Made by a program: the position numbers and the translations under genes. From Morganella psychrotolerans (lineage in GTDB: Bacteria; Pseudomonadota; Gammaproteobacteria; Enterobacterales; Enterobacteriaceae): a stretch of DNA of 64,000 nucleotides. This document shows, piece by piece, positions 32,529 through 41,105 of this stretch. How positions within the stretch are numbered: position 1 is the first letter of the stretch; each line of letters begins with the position of its first letter. Location of the stretch: assembly GCF_001676155.1 (NCBI RefSeq), contig NZ_LZEW01000001.1, forward strand, positions 372,001 through 436,000, given 5' to 3'. The notes below the pieces were generated by a model, which made no database searches, was not told the origin of the DNA, and saw only the letters and a program-made list of their open reading frames with translations.

Positions 32529-32568
32529 AGCGGCTCCCCGGGCTTAATTAATAATCACTGTTTATCTT

Positions 32569-32631
32569 TGTTTTTTATCCTTACAAATACAAAGGTTAAA
32601 TAACACTATTCCGCTGTACCTTCCCCTGAGG
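32569..32631 (+). repeat. 63-bp direct repeat, copy 1
   Basis: This segment (TGTTTTTTATCCTTACAAAT onward) is repeated in the same orientation at 34243-34305 with about three mismatches. The two copies enclose the metallophosphoesterase gene. Confidence 0.85.
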
Positions 32632-32697
32632 GATCTCCGGAAAGCAGACAGGCAATTACACAATTTAAATTGCAGCTTCTTACAGGCTTGCTTATTC

Positions 32698-33730
32698 TTA
32701 ACTGCAACTATACGAATTACCAGTATCGGCACCAATCATCCCGTAATCTTTAATCAATTCTGGTGTTCCGGTAGAGCCATTGAAAGCTTTGACATTAACA
32801 TCCTTATCTTTCACATCTATAAGGTAATAATCACCGTTAAACAAAGCGCCCGCAGTATATATCGGAACGTTACCATATACTTTATCGTCTTTAGCCCGGC
32901 AATATGATTGACTATGAGTGTGACCTAAAAATACCGCTTTAACATTATATTTGCTAAGCATAGATTTAAATCGCTGTTTCTCTGCATCACTTGACTTTGA
33001 GATAAAATGGTAGCTTCCATCATGAAAATTAATAATTGATGCTTTACCTATTTCATGTGCCTTCTTCAGGTCTTCTTCTAACCAATATAGTGATTTACCT
33101 ATACTTACGACAGTAGATGCCTTATAAAACCGGACGTAATAAGTAGGATAGTTTTGTAGTTGTGCATAATGAATATCACCAAAATCCCAGGAGTAGGCCA
33201 GACTTCCTGATATAGTTCCGGTAAGTGAGTTTCTGGATGCATCCTTACTAAAGTTAACCAGACTTCTGGCGTATTTATTTAATTCATTAACCATTCTGTC
33301 AACAGCACTATAAGCGCAACTATTCTCGTAGCAATCGTTAACATTATTGGCATAGTCGTGATTCCCCAACCCTTCATAAACAGGGACTTGGTTTTTCTTG
33401 TAGACATTAGCATAGTCTTTGTATGTACCAGACCGGCCAAACTCGGTTAAATCACCGTTTACAATATAAAAATAAACGCCGTTATGAGACTTTATAGCCT
33501 GAGAGGTTTTATTATTGACGTCTAACCATGGTCCTCTGTTTTGTTTAGAGTTTGGATCACCTGTATGCAGGCGCCATGGTTGGGGGTCTGCTCCAATTAT
33601 TGCTGTATAATTTTTTTTTATCGACTTTATTTTTAGCTCTTTCATCATTTGTTATATCTGTTGCATTAGCGAACATGCAGACCGGCAGAGCCCCGGCCAT
33701 TAACATCGCTAAAAAAATATTTATTTTCAT
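32698..33730 (-). CDS. Secreted calcineurin-like metallophosphoesterase, frameshifted near N-terminus
   Basis: The open frame 32698-33648 (316 codons) is a calcineurin-like phosphoesterase: metal motifs VNGDLTEFG, GLGNHDYA, INFHDGSYH and FLGHTHSQ are in order. The first motif reads GADPQ rather than the more usual DxH. A neighbouring frame from ATG 33730 (AGGAAC ribosome site) encodes a signal peptide (MKINIFLAMLMAGALP...FANA). Removing one base from the T9 run at 33611-33619 fuses the two, so the intact product would be exported, about 343 residues. Four cysteines suit a periplasmic or secreted protein. The gene is much AT-richer than its neighbours and sits between 63-bp direct repeats, signs of acquisition. 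The substrate is unknown; a nucleotide or phospholipid head-group phosphodiesterase is possible. Confidence 0.8.
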
Positions 33731-34242
33731 AGTTACGTTGTTCCTTTTTGCATTTTTAGTGAAATAAGATGATATTTTGGTCGATAGATATCAGGTGTCC
33801 GTTATCACACAACTCCACAAAATTAAGGTTATAAACCTTTTATTATGTATGGGGTTAATTTATCAGGCTAACGAGTTTTTTAATTAAATTAATATCTCCG
33901 CTATAAAAGTTGAGGTATTATAATAACAGCCGGATTTGATTTTTTCTGGGTTTTTATTATTTACTATGAATATGTTTTGTTTGTAAGTTGAATGGTAATT
34001 CATAACTTAGGGAGGTGCAAAATCAATATTTGATAAACCTCCTATATGAAAATTAAAAAAATATTTATTTTCAATAAATTAACGCCTGATCAATTATTAA
34101 AAAAATTATCATTCTATACACGTGAGCATTGAAGATACTTGATTTTATAATATTTGAGGATCATGCTCTATCTCATAAAAACAGAGCTGACCGCAAAACC
34201 TGATATTCTGTTTTTATTAATACGCTGAAGTAGCTACTGACA
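33731..34242. other. AT-rich intergenic region
   Basis: About 510 bp upstream of the metallophosphoesterase. It is strongly AT-rich and contains no open frame I can support, tRNA or known repeat. A loose 6-bp inverted repeat (GGAGGT/ACCTCC, about 34011-34046) is the only structure noticed. It must hold the promoter of the phosphoesterase gene. Confidence 0.5.
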
Positions 34243-34305
34243 TGTTTTTTATCCTTACAAATACAAAGGTTAAATGACACTATTCCGCTGTACCTTCTCC
34301 TGAAG
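34243..34305 (+). repeat. 63-bp direct repeat, copy 2
   Basis: Same orientation and about 95% identical to 32569-32631, 1,674 bp downstream of it. This copy continues into a hairpin, a strong ribosome site and a short open frame interrupted by an ERIC-like element. Confidence 0.85.
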
Positions 34306-34317
34306 GGGAATCTCTAT

Positions 34318-34423
34318 CCTTTGTTTGCACACAACAAAGGAGGCGCTTATGTTCGAATTCTTCAGAGAAAATTGTTTTATACCCAACGTCATTCAAGATG
34401 CAGCCAACGAACCGGCAGTTTGA
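34318..34423 (+). pseudogene. Hairpin-led mini-ORF interrupted by ERIC-like element
   Basis: A perfect 8-bp stem (CCTTTGTT/AACAAAGG, 34318-34340) runs into an AAAGGAGG ribosome site and ATG 34349. The frame reads MFEFFRENCF and then continues into the ERIC-like repeat from 34378, stopping at 34423 (24 codons). The leader structure suggests a once-functional translated gene whose 3' part was lost or displaced by the repeat. I do not recognise the peptide. Because the stem includes part of the ribosome site, translation may have been structure-controlled. Confidence 0.35.
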
Positions 34424-34440
34424 ATAACATTGGGTATATA
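34378..34440. repeat. ERIC-like repeat, internally deleted
   Basis: The termini TATACCCAACGTCATTCAAG and the mirrored TTGAATAACATTGGGTATA match the full-length copy at 32245, but the central palindrome is missing. The junction ATGCAGCCAACG is what recombination between two short GCAG motifs of the full element would give. Confidence 0.7.
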
Positions 34441-34543
34441 TATCATTCCATATTGATATAAGAAAACAGTTATATTCACTATCCTGCTATATACAAACTG
34501 GCTAGAGTAATCCGTACTTGTCATCACAATAAGGAATGTCGCC

Positions 34544-35560
34544 GTGAAACAGTTCCCGAAAACGGTATTACCCGCTGGTTTGCTGATACTGACCACACTA
34601 TTGAGCGGGGCCGCCAGCGCCGCACAACTGCTGAACAGCTCCTATGATATTGCCCGCGAACTGTTTACTGAACTGAATCCGCTGTTTGAAAAACAGTGGA
34701 ATACGGCGCATCCGGATGATCCCCTGACTATCCGTCAGTCTCACGGCGGCTCCTCAAAACAGGCGCTGGCGATTTTGCAGGGTCTGCGGGCGGATGTGGT
34801 GACATACAACCAGGTCACTGATGTTCAGGTGCTGCATGACAAAGGGCAACTGCTTGCGGCGGACTGGCAGTCCCGCCTGGCGAATAACAGCTCACCTTAT
34901 TATTCCACCATGGCGTTTCTGGTGCGCAAGGGAAACCCGAAACAGATAACGGACTGGGATTCCCTGCTGCGTGGTGATGTGAAAATTGTCTTTCCTAATC
35001 CGAAAACCTCCGGTAACGGGCGTTACACCTATCTGGCGGCAGAAGGCTTCTGGCAGCAGAAAAACGGAAAAAACAGCCCGGAAACCACAAAGAATATGGC
35101 AAAATTTCTCAGTCATGTGGCGGTATTTGACACCGGTGGGCGGGGAGCGACCACCTCATTTATTGAACGCGGGCTGGGTGATGTGCTGATAAGCTTTGAA
35201 TCTGAAGTAAATAATATACGCCGTGAATATGGCGAAGATGATTATGATGTCATCGTGCCGCCGTTTAATATCCTGGCGGAATTTCCGGTTGCCCGTATAG
35301 ATAAAAACACCGAACGCAATGGCACACAGGCAGTTGCGGATGCCTATCTGGCCTTTTTATACAGCCCGGCAGCGCAGGAAAAAATGATGCAATCTAACTA
35401 CCGCGTGACAGACGCGGGAATTATGGCGGCAAACAAAGCGCGTTTCCCGCCGGTCAGGTTGTTCCGTGTTGAAACGCAGTTCGGTCCCTGGGCGCAGGTG
35501 ATGGAAACCAGGTTTAATTCAGGCGGTGAATTCGATACGCTGATGGCACAAGGCCGCTGA
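34544..35560 (+). CDS. cysP: Thiosulfate/sulfate-binding periplasmic protein CysP
   Basis: This is the periplasmic receptor of the CysAWTP sulfate/thiosulfate importer. The 338-residue product begins at GTG 34544 (AAGGAA ribosome site) with a Sec signal ending ASAAQ near residue 27. Family motifs [26 protein letters not shown] and [15 protein letters not shown] are intact, as is [21 protein letters not shown]. CysP rather than Sbp is favoured by its place as first gene of cysP-U-W-A-M. CysB-dependent activation is expected from the family, but I could not define a site by eye. Confidence 0.95.
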   Translation: MKQFPKTVLPAGLLILTTLLSGAASAAQLLNSSYDIARELFTELNPLFEKQWNTAHPDDPLTIRQSHGGSSKQALAILQGLRADVVTYNQVTDVQVLHDKGQLLAADWQSRLANNSSPYYSTMAFLVRKGNPKQITDWDSLLRGDVKIVFPNPKTSGNGRYTYLAAEGFWQQKNGKNSPETTKNMAKFLSHVAVFDTGGRGATTSFIERGLGDVLISFESEVNNIRREYGEDDYDVIVPPFNILAEFPVARIDKNTERNGTQAVADAYLAFLYSPAAQEKMMQSNYRVTDAGIMAANKARFPPVRLFRVETQFGPWAQVMETRFNSGGEFDTLMAQGR

Positions 35561-35561
35561 T

Positions 35562-36389
35562 ATGTCGCGGCGGGTTTTACCGGGTTTCGGGCTTTCCCTT
35601 GGCTTTACGCTGCTCTATACCGGGCTGATTTTATTGCTGCCTCTGACTGCGCTGGTGATGCAACTGGCGCAGATGAGCTGGTCGCAGTACTGGAATGTGA
35701 TCACAAGCCCGCAGGTGGTTGCCGCGTATGGCGTTACACTTAAAGCCGCGCTGGCCGCAAGCCTGTTCAATGCCGTTTTCGGCATACTGATGGCGTGGAT
35801 ACTGACGCGCTACCGCTTTCCCGGCCGCCGCATTCTGGACGGACTGATGGATCTGCCCTTTGCTTTACCCACGGCAGTCGCAGGGCTGACACTCGCCACA
35901 CTCTTTGCGCCGGACGGCTGGTATGGACGTTTTTTTCACTCTTTTGATATCACCGTCGTGAATACCTGGGTGGGAATTGCAGTCGCTATGGCATTCACCA
36001 GTATCCCGTTTGTGGTCCGCACTGTGCAGCCGGTACTGGAATCGCTGAAGCCGGAGTATGAAGAGGCCGCAGAAACCCTGGGCGCATCCCGCCTGCAAAT
36101 TTTTTACCGTGTTATCTGGCCGGAAATTGCTCCTGCGGCGCTGGCAGGGACTGTTTTGTCTTTTACCCGCAGCCTGGGTGAGTTTGGTGCGGTGATTTTT
36201 ATTGCCGGAAATCTGGCATGGAAAACAGAAGTTGTCTCATTTTTGATTTTTGTCCGTTTACAGGAATTTGATTTCCCTGCCGCCACTGCGATTGCATCCG
36301 TTATTCTGATGGCATCGCTGGTATTGCTTCTTACCGTCAATATTATTCAGAGCCGTGTTGGTTTGCGGACAGGCGGGGCACATGGCTGA
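35562..36389 (+). CDS. cysU: Sulfate/thiosulfate ABC transporter permease CysU (CysT)
   Basis: CysU is one of two membrane permeases of the sulfate importer. The 275-residue product is highly hydrophobic with about six membrane segments. It has the cytoplasmic EAA loop EEAAETLGASRLQIFYRVIWP, which contacts the CysA ATPase. The start ATG follows the cysP stop by one base and the 3' end overlaps cysW by 8 bp, so translation is coupled. Confidence 0.95.
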   Translation: MSRRVLPGFGLSLGFTLLYTGLILLLPLTALVMQLAQMSWSQYWNVITSPQVVAAYGVTLKAALAASLFNAVFGILMAWILTRYRFPGRRILDGLMDLPFALPTAVAGLTLATLFAPDGWYGRFFHSFDITVVNTWVGIAVAMAFTSIPFVVRTVQPVLESLKPEYEEAAETLGASRLQIFYRVIWPEIAPAALAGTVLSFTRSLGEFGAVIFIAGNLAWKTEVVSFLIFVRLQEFDFPAATAIASVILMASLVLLLTVNIIQSRVGLRTGGAHG

Positions 36390-37239
36390 TAATTTCCGTC
36401 GCCGCCCGCGTTTTGCGTGGCAAAAATGGTTGCTGATTGCCGCCGGGATGCTGCTCACACTCGGGATCTTAATTATTCCGCTTGGCTGGATTTTTGTGAC
36501 CGCACTGTCTGATGGTATTGCCGGTGTCCTGAAAGCACTGGGCGAGGCGGATACACAGCATGCTATCTGGCTGACACTGATTGTTGCGTTGATCACCGTG
36601 CCGGTAAACCTGGTCTTCGGCACATTGCTTGCGTGGCTTGTTACCCGGTTTCGTTTTCCCGGTCGTCAGCTGTTACTGACGCTGGCGGATTTACCGTTTG
36701 CGGTGTCACCTGTTATCGCCGGTTTGCTCTATTTATTACTGTATGGCGCAAATGGCTGGCTGGGCAGTTTTTTTGAAGATGACCTTAATACACAGATTAT
36801 GTTTGCGCTGCCGGGTATTGTGCTGGTAACTATATTTGTCACCTGTCCTTATGTGGTGCGGGAACTGGTACCGGTGATGCTCAGTCAGGGCGCGCAGGAA
36901 GAAGAGGCGGCGGTGCTGCTCGGTGCGTCGGCGCACCAGATTTGGTGGCACATTACCTTACCCAATATCCGCTGGCCGCTGTTTTACGGTGTGATCCTCA
37001 CCAATGCGCGGGCGATAGGTGAATTTGGCGCGGTGTCTGTGGTATCAGGTGCTATTCGCGGTGAGACATTCACTCTGCCGTTACAGGTGGAACTCTTACA
37101 TCAGGATTATCAAACCGTCGCGGCATTTACGGCCGCAGGATTGCTGGCGCTGATGGCTGTGGTGACACTGTTTATCCGCCACGGCGTGTCCTGGTATCTG
37201 GCTCGGCGGGCGTTGTCCGGGAGACATTATGAGCATTGA
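36382..37239 (+). CDS. cysW: Sulfate/thiosulfate ABC transporter permease CysW
   Basis: CysW is the second permease of the importer. From ATG 36382 ([11 protein letters not shown]) the product is 285 residues with about six membrane segments and the EAA loop [23 protein letters not shown] chose this start over GTG 36355 because it overlaps the cysU stop in the way typical of coupled permease genes and gives a family-like length. The 3' end overlaps cysA by 11 bp. Confidence 0.95.
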   Translation: MADNFRRRPRFAWQKWLLIAAGMLLTLGILIIPLGWIFVTALSDGIAGVLKALGEADTQHAIWLTLIVALITVPVNLVFGTLLAWLVTRFRFPGRQLLLTLADLPFAVSPVIAGLLYLLLYGANGWLGSFFEDDLNTQIMFALPGIVLVTIFVTCPYVVRELVPVMLSQGAQEEEAAVLLGASAHQIWWHITLPNIRWPLFYGVILTNARAIGEFGAVSVVSGAIRGETFTLPLQVELLHQDYQTVAAFTAAGLLALMAVVTLFIRHGVSWYLARRALSGRHYEH

Positions 37240-38360
37240 AATTACTAACCTTACACACCATTTCGGTGCAGACCCGGTACTGCGGGATATCTCACTCTCA
37301 GTCGCTGACGGCGAGATAGTGGCGCTGCTCGGACCCTCGGGCTCGGGCAAAACCACCTTACTGCGTATTATTGCCGGACTGACGTCCCACACCCGGGGGC
37401 AGCTTTATATCGGCGGGGAGGAAGTCTCACATCTGCCTGCCGGAGAGCGGCGCGCCGGGTTTGTTTTTCAGCACTATGCATTGTTCCGTCACATGACTGT
37501 TTTTGACAATATTGCATTCGGGCTGACGGTTCTGCCGCGCAAAAACCGGCCGTCAAAAAAAAGTGATCCATGAAAAAGTAACCGCTCTGCTGGAGAAAAT
37601 ACAGTTGCCGCATCTGGCTCAACGGTATCCCGCACAGCTTTCAGGCGGGCAGCAACAGCGCGTGGCGCTCGCCCGGGCATTAGCGGCAGAGCCGCGTATT
37701 CTGTTGCTGGACGAGCCGTTTGGTGCGCTGGATACGCAAGTCAGAATTGAGCTGCGCCGCTGGTTGCGTCAACTCCATCAGTCGCTGCATTTTACCGCTG
37801 TTTTTGTCACCCACGATCAGGATGAAGCCCTTGAGGTGGCAGATCGCGTTGTGGTGATGCATAACGGGCAGATTGAGCAGATTGCCGCGCCGGATACCTT
37901 GCAGGAAAATACAGAAAACCGCTTTGTGACCGAGTTTCTCGGGCAGGTAAATACCCTGAACGGTGTGATTACGGATAGCGGTATCTTACAGATTGGCGGG
38001 GTAAACCAGCCGGTCAGTCTCATGGCAGAACCCGGATTAGTGAGTGTGTTTGTGCGCCCGTGGGCGTTGACACTTAGCGCTGTTTTCTCACCGGGAAGTT
38101 TTGTGGCACAGGTGTGTTCTGTCCGTTCATACGGACATTACCGCAAAGCGATGGTAACCACGGCTGCCGCCGGACATGAGATTACGGTTATTTTACCGCA
38201 GGATGCCCCGGAGGTTATCAGCGGGGAGTCCGTCTGGCTGACGGCGCAGAGTGTCCGGGTATTTCGCGGGGAGGATGAACTGATGTGGCAGACACAATCT
38301 CAATCTGTTGCTGAGAACGCTGACTGTTTTCCGCGCATGACAATAAATCCGGTGACATGA
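37229..38360 (+). pseudogene. cysA: Sulfate/thiosulfate ABC transporter ATPase CysA, frameshifted at A8 run
   Basis: CysA is the ATPase powering sulfate/thiosulfate import. The first frame from ATG 37229 has the Walker A motif GPSGSGKTT and the Q-loop (FVFQHYALF), then stops at 37573. The second frame resumes with [16 protein letters not shown] and carries the signature LSGGQQQR, Walker B (LLLDEPFG), the H-loop ([10 protein letters not shown]) and the C-terminal regulatory domain. Removing one A from the A8 run at 37555-37562 joins them into about 376 residues, a normal CysA length. As written, the two parts cannot form one ATPase unless slippage occurs at the A8 run. Flanking cys genes are intact, so a base-calling error is the likeliest explanation. 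Confidence 0.92.
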
Positions 38361-38411
38361 CCGGGGCTGTGGCAGTATGGTTTGAGCTTACTTATTCAGA
38401 GGCAGAAAAAC

Positions 38412-39293
38412 GTGGCATCGATCAGTAATGTAATCGGCAATACCCCGCTTATCCGGCTCGCCCGGCTGAGTGAGGGCACCGGGGCAGAAATCCTGGTAAA
38501 AACAGAGGGTAATAACCCCGGTGGCTCAGTAAAAGATCGCGCGGCAAAAAGCATGATTGAAGGTGCGCAGGCGCGTGGTGAAATTTGTCCGGGAGATACC
38601 CTGATAGAGGCGACCAGCGGAAATACCGGGATTGCGCTGGCAATGATCGCGGCAGTCAGAGGCTATAAATTAAAGCTGCTGATGCCGGAAAACATGAGTG
38701 CGGAGCGCCAGGCGGCAATGCGTGCTTACGGCGCGGAGCTGGTGCTGGTCAGCCGTGCGCAGGGTATGGAAGGGGCGCGGGATCTCGCGCAGCAGATGGC
38801 GGCGGCGGGTGAGGGTTATGTGCTTGATCAGTTTAATAACCCGGATAACCCGCTGGCGCATTATCAGACAACCGGACCGGAAATCTGGCAGCAGACAGAC
38901 GGGCGCATCACGCATTTTGTGTCTGCAATGGGTACCACCGGGACGATCAGTGGTGTGGGGCGTTACCTGAAAGAAGTCGCACCACAGGTGAATATTACCG
39001 GGCTGCAACCGGCAGAAAACAGCCAGATACCGGGGATCCGCCGCTGGTCGCCGGGTTACCTGCCCGGTATTTTTCAGCCACAACTGGTGGATGATATTCT
39101 GGATATCACACAGCAGGAGGCGGAAAGCACCATGCGTCAACTGGCGCAGCAGGAGGGGATTTTCTGTGGTGTAAGTTCCGGCGGGGCGGTTGCCGGTGCG
39201 CTGAAGATTGCACAAACACAGCCCGGAGCTGTGATTGTGGCGATTATCTGTGATCGCGGAGACCGCTATCTCTCAACCGGCGTTTTTGGCTGA
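38412..39293 (+). CDS. cysM: Cysteine synthase B (O-acetylserine sulfhydrylase B)
   Basis: CysM makes cysteine from O-acetylserine and sulfide, and S-sulfocysteine from thiosulfate. I chose GTG 38412 (AGAGG ribosome site), giving 293 residues that start MASISNVIGNTPLIRL like the family, rather than the TTG at 38382. The PLP-lysine is in GGSVKDRAAKSM, the substrate loop is EATSGNTGIAL and the phosphate-binding loop is GTTGTISG. The C-terminus CDRGDRYLSTGVFG ends about ten residues earlier than in E. coli. It is the last gene of the cysPUWAM cluster. Confidence 0.96.
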   Translation: MASISNVIGNTPLIRLARLSEGTGAEILVKTEGNNPGGSVKDRAAKSMIEGAQARGEICPGDTLIEATSGNTGIALAMIAAVRGYKLKLLMPENMSAERQAAMRAYGAELVLVSRAQGMEGARDLAQQMAAAGEGYVLDQFNNPDNPLAHYQTTGPEIWQQTDGRITHFVSAMGTTGTISGVGRYLKEVAPQVNITGLQPAENSQIPGIRRWSPGYLPGIFQPQLVDDILDITQQEAESTMRQLAQQEGIFCGVSSGGAVAGALKIAQTQPGAVIVAIICDRGDRYLSTGVFG

Positions 39294-39390
39294 TAATCAG
39301 CGCAACAATCTGTTCCCGCTACTCAGTGCCGGTATTTCATGTGGACAGAAAGGCAGAGATACCCCGGCGTTATCGGAGTATCGCGGGAAC

Positions 39391-39966
39391 TTAATGATTA
39401 ATTTGACGTTTTTTCGGCGTACAGATATACACCCACGCCGGAGGCACATTAAATAACACACGCTCTTTGCGGAAATGAAAGTAGCGGTGCAGGTATTTCT
39501 CAAATTTAGTGGTGTACTGGAACAGAATAAACTGCCCGTCACTGACTTCAATATTATCGCGGACCGCTTTCAGAATACGCAATCCGGTGCGGCGATCGAT
39601 TGAGAGAAACGGCAAACCGGAAAAAATAACATTATACGGGCGGCTCAGTTTCTCTGCGGAATCCGAAAAAATGCCCAGCCGGTCATCCTGAAATTTATTC
39701 AGCAGACTGACAAAATACGGGTCAATTTCATAGGCATCCAGGTTTGCCTGCGGGCTCATCTGTTCCAGAATCTGGCGGGTGATAACGCCGGTTCCGGCAC
39801 CCAGTTCAGCAAAATTCTGTGTGTCTGCCCAGTTAACGTGACGAACCATTGCGCGGCACAACCAGCGGGATGACGGCGCAATGGTCCCCATCGTCGCAGG
39901 TGAAACAATAAATTTGCGGATGTACGCGTAATAACTTCGCAACGGTGAATAATCTGATACTTCCAT
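39391..39966 (-). CDS. SAM-dependent methyltransferase, phospholipid N-methyltransferase-like
   Basis: The 191-residue product has SAM-binding motif I in NFAELGAGTGVITRQIL (about 51-67), an acidic motif II (LDAYEIDPYF), and a motif IV-like segment (VIFSGLPFLS). An N-terminal amphipathic region (YYAYIRKFIVSPATMGTIAPSS) resembles small phospholipid N-methyltransferases (PmtA type). The C-terminus is basic. Substrate cannot be read from sequence; rRNA-adenine dimethyltransferase relatives share motif I, but the length and N-terminal region favour the phospholipid group. It is convergent with cysM and monocistronic. Confidence 0.75.
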   Translation of the reverse strand: MEVSDYSPLRSYYAYIRKFIVSPATMGTIAPSSRWLCRAMVRHVNWADTQNFAELGAGTGVITRQILEQMSPQANLDAYEIDPYFVSLLNKFQDDRLGIFSDSAEKLSRPYNVIFSGLPFLSIDRRTGLRILKAVRDNIEVSDGQFILFQYTTKFEKYLHRYFHFRKERVLFNVPPAWVYICTPKKRQINH

Positions 39967-40479
39967 AGGTATTCCTTACAGGCTCTGCCGGTGTTCTGTG
40001 CAAGAGAACATAACCCAAAACATATTTCCGCCCGGGATTGCTGCCGGGACGGTGCATTGGCAAAAATTAACTTATCCATGTTTCGGAATAAGCAGAACAG
40101 GAATCCTGACGGTAAATAGTCACGTCAGTGAAACATCTTCATCATATTCTCATTTCTCCTGATTCTCCATAGGGAATACGTGGATTTTTTCGCCGTCATA
40201 ATATTAGGCTCTTTTTTTTTATTTTTTATTAAATATCATTGTGTTATTGGCCATATTTCAATAGAAAATCAAAAAAACGAATAAGATTATTTTGTTATAA
40301 ATAAGAATGATATGTCCGGAATGGTACGGTTTCAGGCAGACCTGTCATCCGGATAATGATATGTGACAAAGGAAATACAGCTACATTAAATAATGATGAT
40401 GCGTGCGGGAAGTGTTTTAACATGACACTCTGCGCCGGATGATTATTCTATATAATATCCGGCACAGAATATAAATTAA
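39967..40479. other. AT-rich intergenic region with one imperfect hairpin
   Basis: About 510 bp between two minus-strand genes with no supportable open frame. An imperfect stem CTGCGCCGGAT/ATCCGGCACAG at 40430-40467 lies just past the ydcY-like stop on the minus strand and may be its transcript end, though no T-tract follows. The rest is AT-rich and must carry the promoter of the methyltransferase. Confidence 0.4.
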
Positions 40480-40662
40480 CTAGTGATGTACTTTTCCATG
40501 ATCCATAATCGCCTGGCGCAGACGCTGTTGCAGTTCATAACGCTGTTCGTACGGCAGCGGGTTAGCGTCACCCAGGCTAATCATTAATTCATTCATTGCA
40601 GTGATATTGTTGCTCTCAATCGCTTTTTCCACGGCAGCTTCACTCTGTGCATAATCACTCAT
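40480..40662 (-). CDS. YdcY-like DUF2526 family small protein
   Basis: The 60-residue acidic product resembles E. coli YdcY, a DUF2526 protein of 77 residues and unknown function. Shared elements include the central MNELMISLGD segment and the RYELQQRLRQAIMDHGKVH C-terminal helix. It lacks the C-terminal tail of YdcY. It has no signal or membrane segment. AGAGAAGGA lies upstream of the ATG on the minus strand. Confidence 0.7.
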   Translation of the reverse strand: MSDYAQSEAAVEKAIESNNITAMNELMISLGDANPLPYEQRYELQQRLRQAIMDHGKVHH

Positions 40663-40779
40663 CTGTTTTATCCTTCTCTTTCTGGTTTTGATGGTTTTAT
40701 CCTACCCGAACGGCGGCGAAAACGTTAGTACAAAACAGGTGTCATCAGGCGGCATGATCATGATGATGAGGGGGTGTTA

Positions 40780-40929
40780 TCAGCGGGGGCAGACCATAAG
40801 CCGCTCTTGCGCGGTCATTTCCACCGGCACCACACCGCCGGTAATATCTGTTTCCCCCTGATAAAATGAGACGCGGAAACAGGCACAACAGGCTCCGCAC
40901 AGCATACAGGGATTCGTATCTGTATTTGT
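40780..40929 (-). pseudogene. Decayed fragment of a YkgJ-family cysteine-cluster protein
   Basis: On the minus strand a 50-codon open stretch reads TNPCMLCGACCACFRVSFYQ, then TDITGGVVPVEMTAQ, and ends VCPR-stop. This is the N-terminal signature of the YkgJ (UPF0153, zinc/iron-chelating) family, whose members are about 110 residues. An in-frame stop lies just upstream of the Asn-Pro-Cys, and the nearest possible start (about 40965, after GGAGAG) is in another frame. The C-terminal half, with the remaining cysteines, is gone. I read it as a broken remnant. Confidence 0.65.
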
Positions 40930-41105
40930 TTATCTTTTAAAGAGATAAAATAAACACGCGTCATAAGTAACTCTCCGCCATAATATTCTGCTCTCTTCTT
41001 CGCCGTAAACCTAAAAAATCCCCCCGCATGGCTGACAGTGATGCCCGTTTAAGTATGGTTTACTTTCTGCATCCGAAAACACAGGCGGAAGGCGAAGGGA
41101 AGCGA

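Noticed and set aside
32245-34440. Insertion sequence carrying the metallophosphoesterase
   Set aside because: Repeats flank the gene but there is no transposase, integrase or tRNA gene, and the ERIC-like elements are non-autonomous.
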